Source: Apoderus coryli (lineage: Eukaryota; Arthropoda; Insecta; Coleoptera; Attelabidae). From it: a stretch of 64,000 bases of DNA. Position 1 is the first letter of the stretch. Each line of letters opens with the position of its first letter. Location of the stretch: assembly GCA_911728435.2 (NCBI GenBank), contig OU452206.1, forward strand, positions 13,732,297-13,796,296, in the 5' to 3' direction. The notes below the pieces were generated by a model. The model saw only the letters and a list, made by a program, of their open reading frames with translations, had not been told where the DNA came from and made no database searches. Shown in pieces: positions 42,199-53,906 of the stretch. Both the position numbers and the translations under genes were made by a program.

Positions 42199-43608
42199 AT
42201 GTCATCTATTATGTTGTGTCATCATTTCAGTATATATTTTGTTAACTTTTATTTTTGGCAAATTATCACTACAAAAGCAGCTGATATCTATCGTCAAGAC
42301 TATATCGAAGTTCCATTAGATCACTTCTCGTTCGTCTCAAATGCAACATTTAAACTTCGCTATTTATACAACGATACATTCTACGTAAAAGGTGGACCAA
42401 TATTTTTCTACACCGGTAACGAAGCAAGCATAACTAATTTTCCAGGTAACTGTGGATTTCTTTATGACATCGCACCTCAATTCAATGCATTAATAGTATT
42501 TGGTGAACATCGGTATTATGGAGAATCCCTTCCATTTGGAAACGAATCGTTCATATCTCCACAACATATAGGGTATTTATCCATATCACAGGCACTAGCA
42601 GATTTTGTATATCTTATCAGCGCATTGAAAGATAAGTACCTTAGCACGATGATTAGTAACGATACCTATCCCATAATAGCATTTGGAGGCTCTTATGGAG
42701 GAATGTTAGCCGCTTGGTTAAGGATGAAATATCCTGAATCCGTTTTAGGAGCAGTTGCCTCCTCGGCACCTTTAAAACAATTTTACAATATGGTAGAATG
42801 TGATAGGTACTACCACATGACAACACAAGCTTTTAGTAACTGTAGTGCTGCAGTAAATGCTTCCTGGGCTATTATGAGGAATATGTCGAAAAGCGAAGAG
42901 GGTCGCAAAAACTTGTCAACAAATTTGAAACTATGTTATGTGATCAACAATGAAAACGACTTAAATACTTTGTTTGAATGGTTGAAAGATATTTACACAA
43001 ACACTGCAATGTTCAATTATCCATATCCAACTGAATTCATAGTACCACTTCCTGCTTATCCCGTTCAGGAGTTTTGCAATAAATTTAACAACACTAATAT
43101 AAATAATTCGTCAGAACTTATGACATCTCTAGGGGATGCAATTCAGATTTACACAAATTTCACTGGTAAAACTGTATGCAACAATTTCTCGAATGAACCT
43201 GATGAGATAGCTTGGACATTTCAAACTTGTACTGAAATTATAATGCCGATGTGTTCCACACCGAAAGATATGTTTGAGACTATGGAATGGAACTTTAAAA
43301 ACTTCTCTGATGATTGCTTTAAACGTTTCGGAATACAGCCGCGAAGAATTGATTTGCCTGTATTGGAATTTGGTGGGAAGAATTTAAAATATGCCTCAAA
43401 TATTGTCTTTAGTAACGGTTTGTTGGATCCATGGTCTGGTGGTGGGATTTTAAATAATGTTTCTGATAATGTATGGGCTGTTGTTATACCAGATGCTGCA
43501 CATCATTTTGATTTGCGAGGGGCTAATAACACCGATTCGAATTATACAAAAGATGCTAGGAAGTTCCATGAATATGCTATAAAGAAATGGTTAAACATAA
43601 TCACATGA
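42199..43608 (+). CDS. lysosomal Pro-X carboxypeptidase-like serine peptidase (S28)
   Basis: 469 residues in a single uninterrupted frame. Family S28 enzymes remove the C-terminal residue after proline (or an N-terminal dipeptide in the DPP7 branch) in lysosomes or the secretory/digestive pathway. Seen: hydrophobic N-terminus about 10-28 (signal peptide-like) followed by the typical YIEVPLDHFSF; the early GGPIFFYTGNE block; FGEHRYYGESLPFG; nucleophile Ser165 in FGGSYGGMLAAW; Asp410 in NGLLDPWSGGG; His435 in DAAHHFDLR. About a dozen N-glycosylation sequons suit a secreted or lysosomal protein. Length is close to vertebrate PRCP (about 496). ATG at 42199 places the signal peptide correctly. No intron is visible, whereas family genes usually have introns, so it may be a retrocopy; the clean frame argues it is or was recently functional. 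Upstream is LINE debris. Confidence 0.92.
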   Translation: MSSIMLCHHFSIYFVNFYFWQIITTKAADIYRQDYIEVPLDHFSFVSNATFKLRYLYNDTFYVKGGPIFFYTGNEASITNFPGNCGFLYDIAPQFNALIVFGEHRYYGESLPFGNESFISPQHIGYLSISQALADFVYLISALKDKYLSTMISNDTYPIIAFGGSYGGMLAAWLRMKYPESVLGAVASSAPLKQFYNMVECDRYYHMTTQAFSNCSAAVNASWAIMRNMSKSEEGRKNLSTNLKLCYVINNENDLNTLFEWLKDIYTNTAMFNYPYPTEFIVPLPAYPVQEFCNKFNNTNINNSSELMTSLGDAIQIYTNFTGKTVCNNFSNEPDEIAWTFQTCTEIIMPMCSTPKDMFETMEWNFKNFSDDCFKRFGIQPRRIDLPVLEFGGKNLKYASNIVFSNGLLDPWSGGGILNNVSDNVWAVVIPDAAHHFDLRGANNTDSNYTKDARKFHEYAIKKWLNIIT

Positions 43609-44000
43609 AGTTAAAATATTTTATTTAGATGAATTACATATTAATATAAATTTAGTTATTGTAATTGATATTATAAAACGCCCAAGAACTTGTGTGTTAC
43701 ACTCTGGTCGACACAGGGAGGAACTTGTACAGGGAATTACGTTTCATTATGATGTGATAAGGAACAATGCTGGTACAGCAGTCTACAAATCGTCGTCCCA
43801 GTAAGCAGGGCCGCCGAGCGACGAATTGAATAGTAATAATCACTGGGAACCTGGGCCGGGGCCCTGAGGCTTTTAGAGCCTAGGTAAATTGTTAATGTAT
43901 TAGAACCAAAAAATAAAAATTCATGTTTTATAATTTGCCTAGGTCTCGGCAATGTTTTTTTATAAAATAAATCTCATAAAAAACACTGGCATAATTTTGC
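43609..44000. other. 3' flank of the peptidase gene
   Basis: AT-rich just after the stop, then a GC-richer 43740-43880 with CAGGGCCGCCGAGCGACGAA ... GGGCCGGGGCCCTG, perhaps a tiny TIR element. No canonical AATAAA close behind the stop was seen. Confidence 0.4.
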
Positions 44001-44861
44001 TTAACCCATTAACGTCCTATTTATATGACAATGTGTGTTACTTCCGCACCGCGCCTTGTATATATCATGTAGTTTTAAGCTATTATTTAATTCTGAAATA
44101 ACTTTCTTTATATTATTTTTGGGATTGGGTTTACTATTCTAAGCGTAAATCAAAGCAAGATCTTGATTGATCTAAAATATTTCTTTAATATTTTCTAATT
44201 GTTCGAGTAATTTGTACTATTTCTCTTTATAATTATTTATACTGAAAATTGGTATCTATAAGTCGAGCCCTTCCGAGAAGAGCTGAAGCGCGTTCTTGGA
44301 AGAATATCATTCGAATCCGTACCGCCGTGGTGTATACATTATATTAACAATAAACAAAATAAAATTCGTTTAAAATTCGACTGCTAACTTTTAGTGGTTC
44401 ATTAAAAAGTGGGTACTTTTGGTGAATTGGGTTACTCGATTGAGGATGGCTGCATCCCCAAGCGGAGAGCGGCCCCAGGAAGGTAAGCCTTTTTCCAGTT
44501 CGTTCATAATCTAATTCTAATTCAAAATAACGCATCAGTTCGTTATCAATGTGTTTAAGATATTTTTTCACCACGCCAACATATGCTATTAACACATGGA
44601 ACACAGCATCTAAACATAAACCTAGTAAGATTGTGTACGTTCGAATTTAGTTCGGAATTTACTACTTGTCGTTCACTTTTTGAACTGGTAAACATTAGGT
44701 ATTTTTTACTCGTGTGCACCCTCATCAGTGACTTTGTGTAAACTAAAGTAGGTAAAATCTTATTATTGTTTTAGCAAGCTTTTACACCAACTTCATTTTG
44801 TAAACTATTAGTTTTGTTTACATTTTGAATTATAGCCACTAAATATTGGTGTCCTATAAAT

Positions 44862-45158
44862 ATGACGCTGGGCGTAGCAGATGGAAATTTTGATTTGAGA
44901 TTTGGTAGTACTGTGTCAATCATGAGTAAAAAAACATTTAAAACATTGGAAGAAGCCATGGATTATTGGTTTTCCAAACAGACTGAGGCGGATATTTTTG
45001 CCCTGCCTCCAGAGGTTGATGACCTGACTGATGAGGAGGAGTTTGATGACATTCCAGGGGGCACTGAATTTGACATAATAGGTAATGACAGTGTCTTCAA
45101 CGAGATCGAACGGGGTGAAAATGACCACGAAGATGAATGGGATGTACCTTATGCTTGA
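44862..45158 (+). pseudogene. piggyBac transposase N-terminal acidic region
   Basis: The frame includes MSKKTFKTLEEAMDYWFSKQ and IFALPPEVDDLTDEEEFDDI, a negatively charged N-terminus typical of piggyBac-derived (PGBD) transposases, and ends after DEWDVPYA. The first Met at 44862 lies 20 residues upstream of the more likely start MSKKTF at 44922. After 45158 the catalytic DDD core is absent. The short product alone could not transpose. Confidence 0.8.
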
Positions 45159-45269
45159 TAGAGGTGTTGCGGAAACTATGTTCTTTCCACGTCGAAAAGG
45201 GACGTATTGCCATCAAAAAAACTGAAAATATCCAAAATAAAGGTAACGACAGACTGATGCGTAGTAAGG

Positions 45270-45560
45270 CGGATCATTGATTTCGCTGTTGTAAATGCGT
45301 TTCTATTGTACCGGGCTATCTCCGGTAAAAAATAAATTTCTATACAAGATTTTAGAAGATCTATTGCAGTAGAACATCTAAAAGGAATTTTACACGGTAG
45401 ACCACATAGATTTCCTTCAACATATAGACCAACAGTATCTGACGGTGTTAGGTATGATGAACAAGGTGATTTTCTCGAAAAGCAACGTCGATGCCAATAT
45501 CCAAATTGCTGACATTTGGCAGCAAGTGCAATGTTACGTTATGTACCACATGCTTTCCAA
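45270..45560 (+). pseudogene. piggyBac transposase C-terminal part with Cys-rich end
   Basis: Shifted plus frames give VVNAFLLYRAISGK, IAVEHLKGILHGRPHRFPST, VRYDEQGDFLEKQRRCQYPN then Cys: the last helix and beginning of the C-terminal Cys-rich domain of piggyBac transposases (RYDxxxHxxxxxxxQRRCxxxxC pattern). A stop follows. Joined to the N-terminal piece by an internal deletion. Confidence 0.75.
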
Positions 45561-45898
45561 AATAACCCCAAAAACCATAAAAAATGCTTGTCTTTTACGT
45601 TATCTTGTTTTTGTTGCAGTGCTTCTTTTTTTTTCAAGCAGTCCTTTTTTACACCTCTATAAGAATAACTACTTTTACTAAGTTAGTTTTTAATAAATAA
45701 ATTAAAAAAATCAAATGCACATTTGTTTGGCACATATCCTCCCAGCGTCCTATTTATAGTACAGCCCTTTTTGGAAAAATTAAAGGGCACCCTTTTAATT
45801 TGGTCGATAAAAATGAATTTTAGAGGTTTATAAGACTTATATATCTAATTTTTATAAAAATATTTAAAAAAAAAATAACTTGGGCGTTAATGGGTTAA

Positions 45899-46424
45899 GG
45901 TGTAGAAATTACTCCGCCCCTGATTAACTCAAAACGCTAAGGTTACTATTTTAAGGTGCATAAATTTCATCGAGTTCGCGAGTGAATGAAAAGACTGGGC
46001 AATCTTTTGTATTGAAGCAAATGTTCAACATTTTATTACAGTTTTTTTATCAAATACCAAAACAGTTTTTTCTTTTTTATGTTAAAACGGCTCATTTGTG
46101 GACATACTGTTACTAAAAATTGTTTTGTTTTGATGTCCCCTATCACCTCTAAAAGTTTTTCGGTATGTTTTTGGTACATCTTATATAAAAGTATATCTAT
46201 GAATTAATAGGTGTCTTTATTGTAATTTAGCAATTTAAACAAGTTTAATGCACTTTCGCGCATCATCATTAGGTCAAAAACTCTTCGTCATTAGTAAATA
46301 CTTTATCGAAAACTTTGGTTTTATTGAATTCAATATAATTTAAAAAAATATTATTAAAATTGATTGGTCTTGTTGAAAATTACCGACTAAAATTGATACA
46401 TTATGTATAATATTGGAAAAAAAT
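45899..46424. other. no gene recognised
   Basis: AT-rich DNA without recognisable features. Confidence 0.35.
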
Positions 46425-46620
46425 CGGTTGTGTCCCCCCCCCCCCCCCCAAAATTTTTCCGATAAGATATAATATAATCAAAAATATATGATTTGCGTAA
46501 CGAAACAGAATTTTAATAATTATTAAATTATTAAAAAGTATTGACATATATAGGTAATAATAATAATAAATGACTTTATTATATGATATTCAAACCCAGA
46601 ACTTTGCGCATGCGAAAAAA
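46425..46620 (-). repeat. SINE copy, diverged, with poly-C tract
   Basis: Shares with 37700-37945 the blocks ATCGGTTGTGTCC, CGTAACGAAACAGAATTTTA, AAAAAGTATTG and, after an (AAT)n expansion, a decayed head CAAACCCAGAACTTTGCGCA. A run of about 16 C (46434-46449) replaces the TCC of the other copies. Confidence 0.65.
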
Positions 46621-46974
46621 TTCATTAAAGTTATTTAATTTTGTATACACCCTAATAACTAATTAAATAATGTTAATATATTTTCCTAATATTGAAAAAT
46701 GTTAGTTAGTGTGTGTTAGTTAAATTTTAGCGTCTACAACAAGTCTATATCTTGTCATACAAAGATTTATTTATAAATAATTTTTCTAATTACTTTTTTC
46801 GGTCCAAATAGCATCAGACATTCAAACAAATTGCAATATTAAAATTACATAAAATAACACTAACAAAAATTATTTACATTAAATTTCTTATTGATTAATA
46901 TAATAATTAGGTGTTGTTATTGTTGTTTATATAATTTTATTACTATTATTTCAGTTTTACAATTTTATTTATTT

Positions 46975-47049
46975 TTGGAACGATACAGAGAAGATTAGCA
47001 TGCCCCTGCGCAAGGATGACACGCAAAATCGTGAAGCGTTCCACATTTT
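46975..47049 (+). pseudogene. U6 snRNA, 5'-truncated copy joined to LINE sequence
   Basis: TTGGAACGATACAGAGAAGA through the ACACGCAAAATCGTGAAGCG stem to GTTCCACATTTT is the 3' two-thirds of U6, lacking the 5' hairpin and one G in the CATGGCCCC segment. It ends exactly at the terminal T run, where LINE RNase H sequence begins. The missing 5' part rules out a functional gene. Confidence 0.92.
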
Positions 47050-47700
47050 ATCAGCTAAAAATATAGTTATCTTCTCTGACTCACAAAGTGTCAATAAAGC
47101 ATTTTCCAAGCATAATTCCTACAAACTATCTAGTAATTCAGGTGCTAAATATGTGTGAAAGTTTAAAACTCTTAAACAAAAACATTAGTTTCGTGTGGAT
47201 TAGGGGTCACTCAGATATCATAGAAAATGAACTAGTAGACAAAGCAGCAAAAGAGGCCACAGTTAATGGGACGGAAATTAAAGTTAAACTGCCCTTTACA
47301 GACTATCTTCCAATCTCAAAACAATATATAAAAAATCAGTGGCAACTAGAGTATACTATGTCTAATAAAGGTCTATATTATAAAAATCTCGGTGGTTCAA
47401 ACATCAATGGAATAAACACTTTGTTAAAACCATTTGTCGCGTTGTCTCTCTGCATGCAGCATAAAAAACGAATTGGTTTACAAATTAGCGAGAACTGTGA
47501 ATGTGGGGCAATAGGAGATCTGGAGCATATCATTATGAATTGTCAACAATATGTTCCACAAAGAGATATCATGTTCGAAAAACTAAAAGGATTGGTAGCT
47601 TCACCCTTCAACCTAGAGAGTCAGTCTAAACGATGTTAATGTCTACAAAATTTTGTACGAATTTATAATTAATTCTAAGATAGGAATATAAGAATTAATA
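47050..47700 (+). pseudogene. LINE RNase H and C-terminal fragment
   Basis: Directly after the U6 T run comes SAKNIVIFSDSQSVNKAFSK (RNase H Asp motif) in one frame. After a shift near 47120 comes ISFVWIRGHSDIIENELVDK AAKEA (RNase H His/Asp motif), then a Cys/His end CECGAIGDLEHIIMNCQQY. The frame closes at 47639, and a non-coding tail with a (CA)n run follows at 47748. Typical of I/R1-like LINEs. The 5' truncation point coincides with the U6 junction. Confidence 0.85.
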
Positions 47701-47739
47701 ACAAGGAGGGAGGCTGGTCAGTTGGTTGTAACCAGTGCC

Positions 47740-48490
47740 ATTTAAATTACACACACACACACACAAACAAAACTTTTTGAGCAAAACCTGGAGCTGTTTC
47801 TTGATTGTAAAATTATGGGTATTTGAGCTAGATTTACAAAGTGAATTTTTCACAAAAACAATAAATTTTAATTTGCGTTTAAAAGAAATATTTACTAATT
47901 TAGAGCAGCTATTTCAAGTATCCTAAACATTTTTGGCTAAACTAAATAAATAATTTAAATCCTTTTTTTTTTACGAAAAATGAAACCTACTTGATTTGCG
48001 TTGATTTTAAACTAAACATAAAATAATATAAATACGTACGTACGCTTCTGGTCAACATCGCAATGTACCTACCGAAATTCTCTAACTATATGGCCCTATT
48101 CGCCGACCGGGTGATTAACTATAGCTCTGCAGAGGCAGAGTGTGAAATCAGTCCGCCAAATTAAATCCGGCCTCAGATTATTACATACCTCAGTGACTGT
48201 TCATAAATTTCCGACGCCACGGCGACGTCGTTTTATTCCAACTAAATGGGTCGACGTTGAATTTGCTGCTGTATTGCTGCCTAGCTCTAGGTCTCGCCTC
48301 TGTGCCAAAATACCATCGCCAAAATGATACTCCATTTTGAACGAATATGGGAGCGAAAAGAGAAATTATCATATTTTTCTACATGAGATAAATTGACATG
48401 GAGATGAAATTAAAACATTTATACCAAAAGGTCGAGGAATTTGTCCTATTTGAAGTGGTTTCATAAAAAATTGTTTCCATGAAAATTTGT
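47740..48490. other. no gene recognised
   Basis: (CA)n microsatellite at 47748-47766, then unassigned AT-rich DNA. Frames at 48142-48372 overlap on opposite strands and show no domain. Confidence 0.4.
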
Positions 48491-48701
48491 ACAGGGTGTC
48501 CGGAAATGACGTGTACAACGGAATAGCACAATTTGCTTGGTTTGTGCGCTAGAGGGCTTTAAAAGCGAATATTTTTTCACGTTTTTTCAAATAAATCGAA
48601 AAATATATAATAGATAGCCAAAAATGCAATCAAAATACAAAGCATTCCATTTAAAAAACTATAAATTTGATATGCTACTCATTTTTGAAGCACCCTGTAT
48701 A
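48491..48701. repeat. short mariner-type MITE
   Basis: Ends TACAGGGTGTCCGGAAAT and ..GAAGCACCCTGTA, about 210 bp, TA at both edges. Contains TAAATCGAAAAATATATAAT; no coding. Confidence 0.6.
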
Positions 48702-49500
48702 TTTTAATATATCTTTTTTAAAATAAGGAAGCAACGCTGAACCCAAAACTGGATATTGTCTTTCATAATATGCCGGGTCACTTAAAGAAATTAAGATATT
48801 CTCTGACTATCTCCTGAGTTAAGGCAACTAAAATATCAAAATCAATTATAGGAGCCCTTTCGGAATATCAAAACGAAATTTAGGCGCCAATTAATTTCGA
48901 AAATATTTAAGACCCTTTGAGACAGGATTAACACTTTTTCAAAATATGTTAAATTAATTATGAAGTGCCTATTCGAATTTCTCATATTATGTCAAATAGA
49001 AACCTACATATAGTACACACTCACCCTACCTGAAGACCTGAAGAATACTTTAAACTCCCTACGGAGATTTTGTCACGTTCGGTCGGTTCAACATCTCGTC
49101 TGGGATCTCTTGTCTACTTTGGGGCACACAAATGCTAAGTTAGTCGTCCGATCTATACAGGACAGGAATGCAGCATATTTGTCTGGCGTAAATATAACGC
49201 GTTCAAAATATATTATAAAACTTGTTTTATTGGGTTTAAGATTTTATTATCTTTTCTGAGAATATCAATACATTCTTTCATACATCTAAACCAATTTTTG
49301 CAGCAGTTTTGCTATTCCGAGTTTTTGAGGCCGTCATAAAGCCATTTGTTTGATGCAATTTGTTAGACCCAGCGCCGGCTCGTCGAGGGAGGCTAGAGAG
49401 GTTAAGCCTCCACAGCAAATTATTCCACTTTTAAGTTATATTTTACATATTGTATGAATTTCTACTACATAATAAATAATAATATGTAATAATAGTTAAA
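48702..49500. other. no gene recognised
   Basis: Unassigned. At 49372 CAGCGCCGGCTCGTCGAGGG looks like one end of a hAT-type MITE, without a partner in the window. Confidence 0.35.
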
Positions 49501-50055
49501 ATTGAAATCTAAATTTATAATTTTTTTTTTAATTTTTTGTGTTGATTCTAAATTAAAAATTCAATTTGGTTTTAAATGTTTTATATCAAAACATGTTGGC
49601 GTTTTTTTTTTCTTAATATTTTTTTTTCTCTTTTAATGACCAGAGTATTTTTAAACTAAGTGTATAATTTAAAAATGTTATACATGCAGAAATATGTAAT
49701 CGTTTAGATTCTAGTTAAATGTTACAGTAACTTTTGTTGTATGTGTTATACCTATAGTTTGAAATGGCATGTTTTTCTTTCTGTTATATTATTCATATTT
49801 TGTATTATGATGCCTTCTTTTTGTACAATCAAAATGTTGTATATTTTTGTATTTCAATGTTTGTGAGTTGGGATTATGTTTAAGGCTCAATTCATATGTC
49901 GTATGTTGGGATATTTATTTTTATTATTGTACTTTTAATTTAGGGTTAGATTTTAATATTAGTTTTTACTGCCATCTAACCCCTTTTGTAGTTCTTATTT
50001 ATTACTGTTACTGTATTATCTGGAATTGTAGTATTTTTTTTTGAACTGCAAATTT
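49500..50055 (+). repeat. LINE 3' untranslated end
   Basis: ACTGCCATCTAACCCCTTTT, GTAGTTCTTATTTATTACTG and TTTTTGAACTGCAAATTTTA resemble, in reverse, 55865-55744 (ACTGCCATCTAGACCATTTT ... TTTTTGAACTGCAAATAAAC). So the two are 3' ends of one LINE family, here plus-oriented. Left boundary is a guess. Confidence 0.5.
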
Positions 50056-52411
50056 TATGATCTGGTTGGCGTATCAGAGATTTGGTTATCCAAATGTATT
50101 TTAAATTCCCAGAGTGATGTGCCAGGTTAAGTAATTTTTTTATTATCATAATTGTTTGGATGGTTTTCGTTTTGTGTATTATTCTGTCAAACAAAAACAG
50201 GAGCTTTTTAAGAATAAATTTCCTTTAAACTGAAAATTCGGGAGACAGAAAGCAAAATTATATCGTTACAATGATAAATGTATCCGATAAAAAAAAAGCT
50301 CTTGCCTTTTTACTAATAATAAACACACTATCTTCATATTTTGATTCGTGAGACCGTCATTATCCAAGAAAAGCCGTTGTCCGGACCTGTGTTTTCTGTT
50401 ACGAAAATATACATGCATTTGCGAAGTGACTTTTGACTGGCCGTTCTTGAATTTATTATGAAAGTAGCATTTTGTAAATGGGAATTTTATAAATTCATAT
50501 ACTATATATAGGTTTGCTTCCCTTGTTCATTTTGACCATGTATTCGTTTATCTGTTTTGTTGAGTTTTAAGTTGAGACTTTTATCAAGCCACAGATCCAG
50601 TTTATTAGATCCAAATTTAATCCTAAAAATTTTAAGAATTTATAGAAAAAAGTGACATATTTAGGTAAATATGAAAAGTCATATTTTGACATAAACAATC
50701 TTTAAAATAACCAGTGGCATGTTATTGGGGTTAGTGCCACTTTTCATGCCCCTATTTTTTTCTGTTAATTTTTGCTTAAAAAGTGATAACTTTTTATGGG
50801 TCTAAAGTGAACGGTTTAGCAGGAATTTGTCTCTAAACAAAAGTCTGCAAGTCAAGGGTGCGTCATAATTAAGGTGACCATTTTTTTCCAATTTGAAACC
50901 AGTACAATACCTACCTATGAAAAATAAAAAAATACCGAGTTATCAAAAATCAAAAAATGTTGTGTTTATTAAACAAGAAATGTGAAAATCGAAATTTTGC
51001 AAAATAAAAATTAAACAACATTACATAATATAATAAAATAAATCGTAATTAATTATTAAAATTAAATTATCTTGAAACTAAACCACAGAGAAATAAATAG
51101 ACAAGCTAAGAGCTGGAACTAGTACATATTGTACAGAACTGTATGCGCAGCGTGCAAATTTTATTGATATTGTTTACTAATTGAGGTTATTTTTATTATT
51201 TTACGCATAAATAAACTATTAAGAAAATTTTTTTGGACTTTTAAATATCAAAAATTCTGATAATTATTGGTGAATTAAATCTGTAAAATACATTTCACAT
51301 TAAACGAACACCTTGCAAATAATATCCATATTGATTACCATTAACATATTCTTGACTTTTCATAGCATACCAAAAATGTAAAATAGTTAATAATTATTGT
51401 AATTGGTAATATTTGATTATGATATAATAAATATGATAAACACACTTATTCGAAATTTGAAGGTTAAAGCTGCCTAGTATCAAACATGTTACAAGCCTTA
51501 TTTCGCATTTCGCAACCAAAACAATGCTCAAATATCACTTGTAACTATAGAGCAGAGTTGCTAGACTTTTAACGACTTTAATGTTTTAAAACCAGTACTT
51601 TCGGTGTACTGGTTTTTTATGACTAACCAGAACTTATGCCCAGAAAACCAGTACTGTACTGGTAAAATCAGTACGAATGGTTACCTTTCTCATAATAAGG
51701 TACAGACCGTTGCAGTCTCATTTTTTTCAATAAGGTATGTATGTAATGAGTTATCTCACCATCCAACCCTGTATAAATGCCGAATAAGCATATCTAATGT
51801 CATATTATATGGAAACAAGCTGAGAAGATAGTTACTCCGTTAGAAGCATTCTTTTGTTAATCATAATTTTGTCATTTGAATTTTGTCAGGATAGTTTAAA
51901 GATCAAAAAGAAGCATAGAAAAATTTCCAACATCAAAAATTGACAATCTGACACCCCCAAACTTTGCTAAAAAAAACATGACTTCCGTTGCTCACCCTGT
52001 ATATGTGGATAAATAAAAGAAATATACCGGTCAAACCCTTTATACGTGTTCTTAAAGAGTTGGTCGAGAACCTCGCAAAACCGGAACTCCATATCTCTTT
52101 CCGTTTTAGCCAATATTTATTATTATTTAACGCCCTGTGGGCGTTAGCCTAAATACGATGAGTTAAGAGTATTAAGTTGACTAGGTGGTGTTAAACTATA
52201 TTCACTATCACTCTGTTTTTCATTATATAAATAGCTTCGAAATTAGCGAAATAATAATAATAATAAATTGTCAATTTGATTTAATTGTATTGTCGGCGTT
52301 GCTATGGTGATTTTTCAAAACCGATGCTACTTTTGTCATTACCAGGAAATTTACAAGTGCATTTTTAAATATTTCCCATTAGTTGTCCAGCATGAAAAAA
52401 GCATTACAATG
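50056..52411. other. no gene; possible TIR element and MITE half
   Basis: 50868-51690 is bounded by AAGGTGACCATTTTTTTCC and inverted GAATGGTTACCTT, with CCAGTAC repeats at both ends and a possible TCATAATT/TCATAATA duplication. 51900-52006 ends GCTCACCCTGTATATG, one arm of a mariner-type MITE. 52251-52266 is (AAT)n. Otherwise unassigned. Confidence 0.4.
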
Positions 52412-52413
52412 TA

Positions 52414-53054
52414 CAGGGTGAGCAAAACTCGATGTCCCAGCTCTGTTATGAGAAAATGAAAAACGATAGAAAAATTCGGAAAAGAAGTTCATAAATAGGA
52501 TTAAGTAAGCTCCATTTTAACCCAAATTTCATTTTGTTTCCAAGTTTGGAAACTGAAGTAAATGACGTCATAAACTTTTGTTTTCCCGAAACATACCTAT
52601 ATTTTTGCATAGTTCAAAAGCTCTAATTTTTCTAAACAACTTTTGTAAAAAAAAATGTGCTATCTTCATTCGTTAAAAAATTATAAGCAAACTTGTAGAA
52701 AAAACTAATATGAAAAATTCGCAACCGTCACAACTTTTACACAAGTAGGCTTTGGAAAATTAGTTTTATTATTGACAGTTTGTTTCCAACGCCTACTTGT
52801 TTAAAAGTTGTGAAAGTTGTCCTACAAATTTGCTTTTAATTTTTTAACGAATGAAGATAGCAAATTGTTTTTTTTACAGAAGTTGCTTAGAAAAATTAAC
52901 TCTTTTGAACTATATAAAAATATAGGTATATATTTCTGGAAAAAAAAAGTTGTTGACGTCATTTTCCAAATTTGGAAACTAAAGTAATTTAGTTTCCAAA
53001 TTTGGAAACAACATCAAATGTGCGTTAAAATGGAGGGACATCGAGTTTTGCCTG
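52414..53054. repeat. foldback MITE, about 640 bp
   Basis: Ends CAGGGTGAGCAAAACTCGAT and inverted ATCGAGTTTTGCCTG with TA at both sides. Arms pair through GAAACTGAAGTAAATGACGT, TTAAAATGGAG-type and CTTCATTCGTTAAAAAATTA blocks to a centre near 52765. No coding. Confidence 0.8.
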
Positions 53055-53544
53055 TACTACCTACTACATTTTCAAATTATGATTGAACATATAATAAAGG
53101 CATTTAAAAACAGTCGCAGAAAAGGCGAATTTAACATTTTTTTATGGAACCAAAAAAAATCCTCGTATACATAACCTAAGTTTAACCCATCAAGATAACC
53201 TGCATTTTATTTTTAAAAAAATATTTGCAAAGGGAGTTCTTACAGTTTATTTGGGTATTTACAGACGTTTAAAAGAAAAGTAACAGGGAAACTATTTGAA
53301 AGAAATTGAGCTTCCTACATTTTACGAAAAAAATCATACCATAAACATTACGAACAATTATATTATGAGAGGGTTTATGCTAACATTATTTCTTTAACGT
53401 TGAATATATAACGGGTTTTGCGTAATAAAAAGGTTAATTATAAAGTGAGGGGGCGCGACCCTTATAATCGTTTGTATAGAGAGACTCATCGGAAGTCGGA
53501 TATTTGCTTAACACCACCGTACTTTCAACCCTCCTATATACATA

Positions 53545-53906
53545 CAGGGTGGTCCAACGAAAAGTTTGCACCTAGCTTTTCTCTTTTTTTTGTAGTCGAA
53601 TGCGAAAATGCTCGGACACGTCGATTTTGCTTTTGAGGGGGACACATTTTAAACATATTTTTCGATCTGCGCCTTTAACCCCCTAGCGGGGGTGAGTAAC
53701 AACCCTAAAATTTTAAATGGAAAGAGGGGTCTAATGACATATCATTTGAAAGGACACAAAATTGTCTTTCTAATGATACCCTATTTGTCGAATTTTACTA
53801 AAACAGTTAATACGAAAACGACTTTAAAGACATTAAGCCGATAATTTTGGTATTAATGAGAAATACAAATAAGTTTTAATTATTACGACTGAAAACAACT
53901 ACAATC
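53545..53906 (+). repeat. left TIR of DD41D element
   Basis: 362 bp beginning CAGGGTGGTCCAACGAAAAG. Inverted copy of 55270-55631. Confidence 0.92.

Larger units (their letters stand above)
44005..45894 (+). mobile_element. piggyBac element, internally deleted, 1890 bp
   Basis: TIRs CCCATTAACG (44005) and CGTTAATGGG (45885-45894), with TTAA at 44001-44004 and 45895-45898, the canonical piggyBac duplication. A CGTCCTATTTATA block occurs near both ends. Inside are the two ends of a transposase gene with the catalytic middle missing. Same TIR as 1-1105. Confidence 0.92.

Noticed and set aside
43807..43876. Tiny CAGGGCC...GGGCCCTG element
   Set aside because: Under 80 bp, ends imperfect and no duplication visible.
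49372..49430. hAT-type MITE start CAGCGCCGGCTCG
   Set aside because: No inverted partner or target duplication found in the window.
50868..51690. hAT-like element with AAGGTGACCAT ends
   Set aside because: The possible 8-bp duplication needs a 2-bp asymmetric end and has one mismatch; kept only as a note in the region entry.
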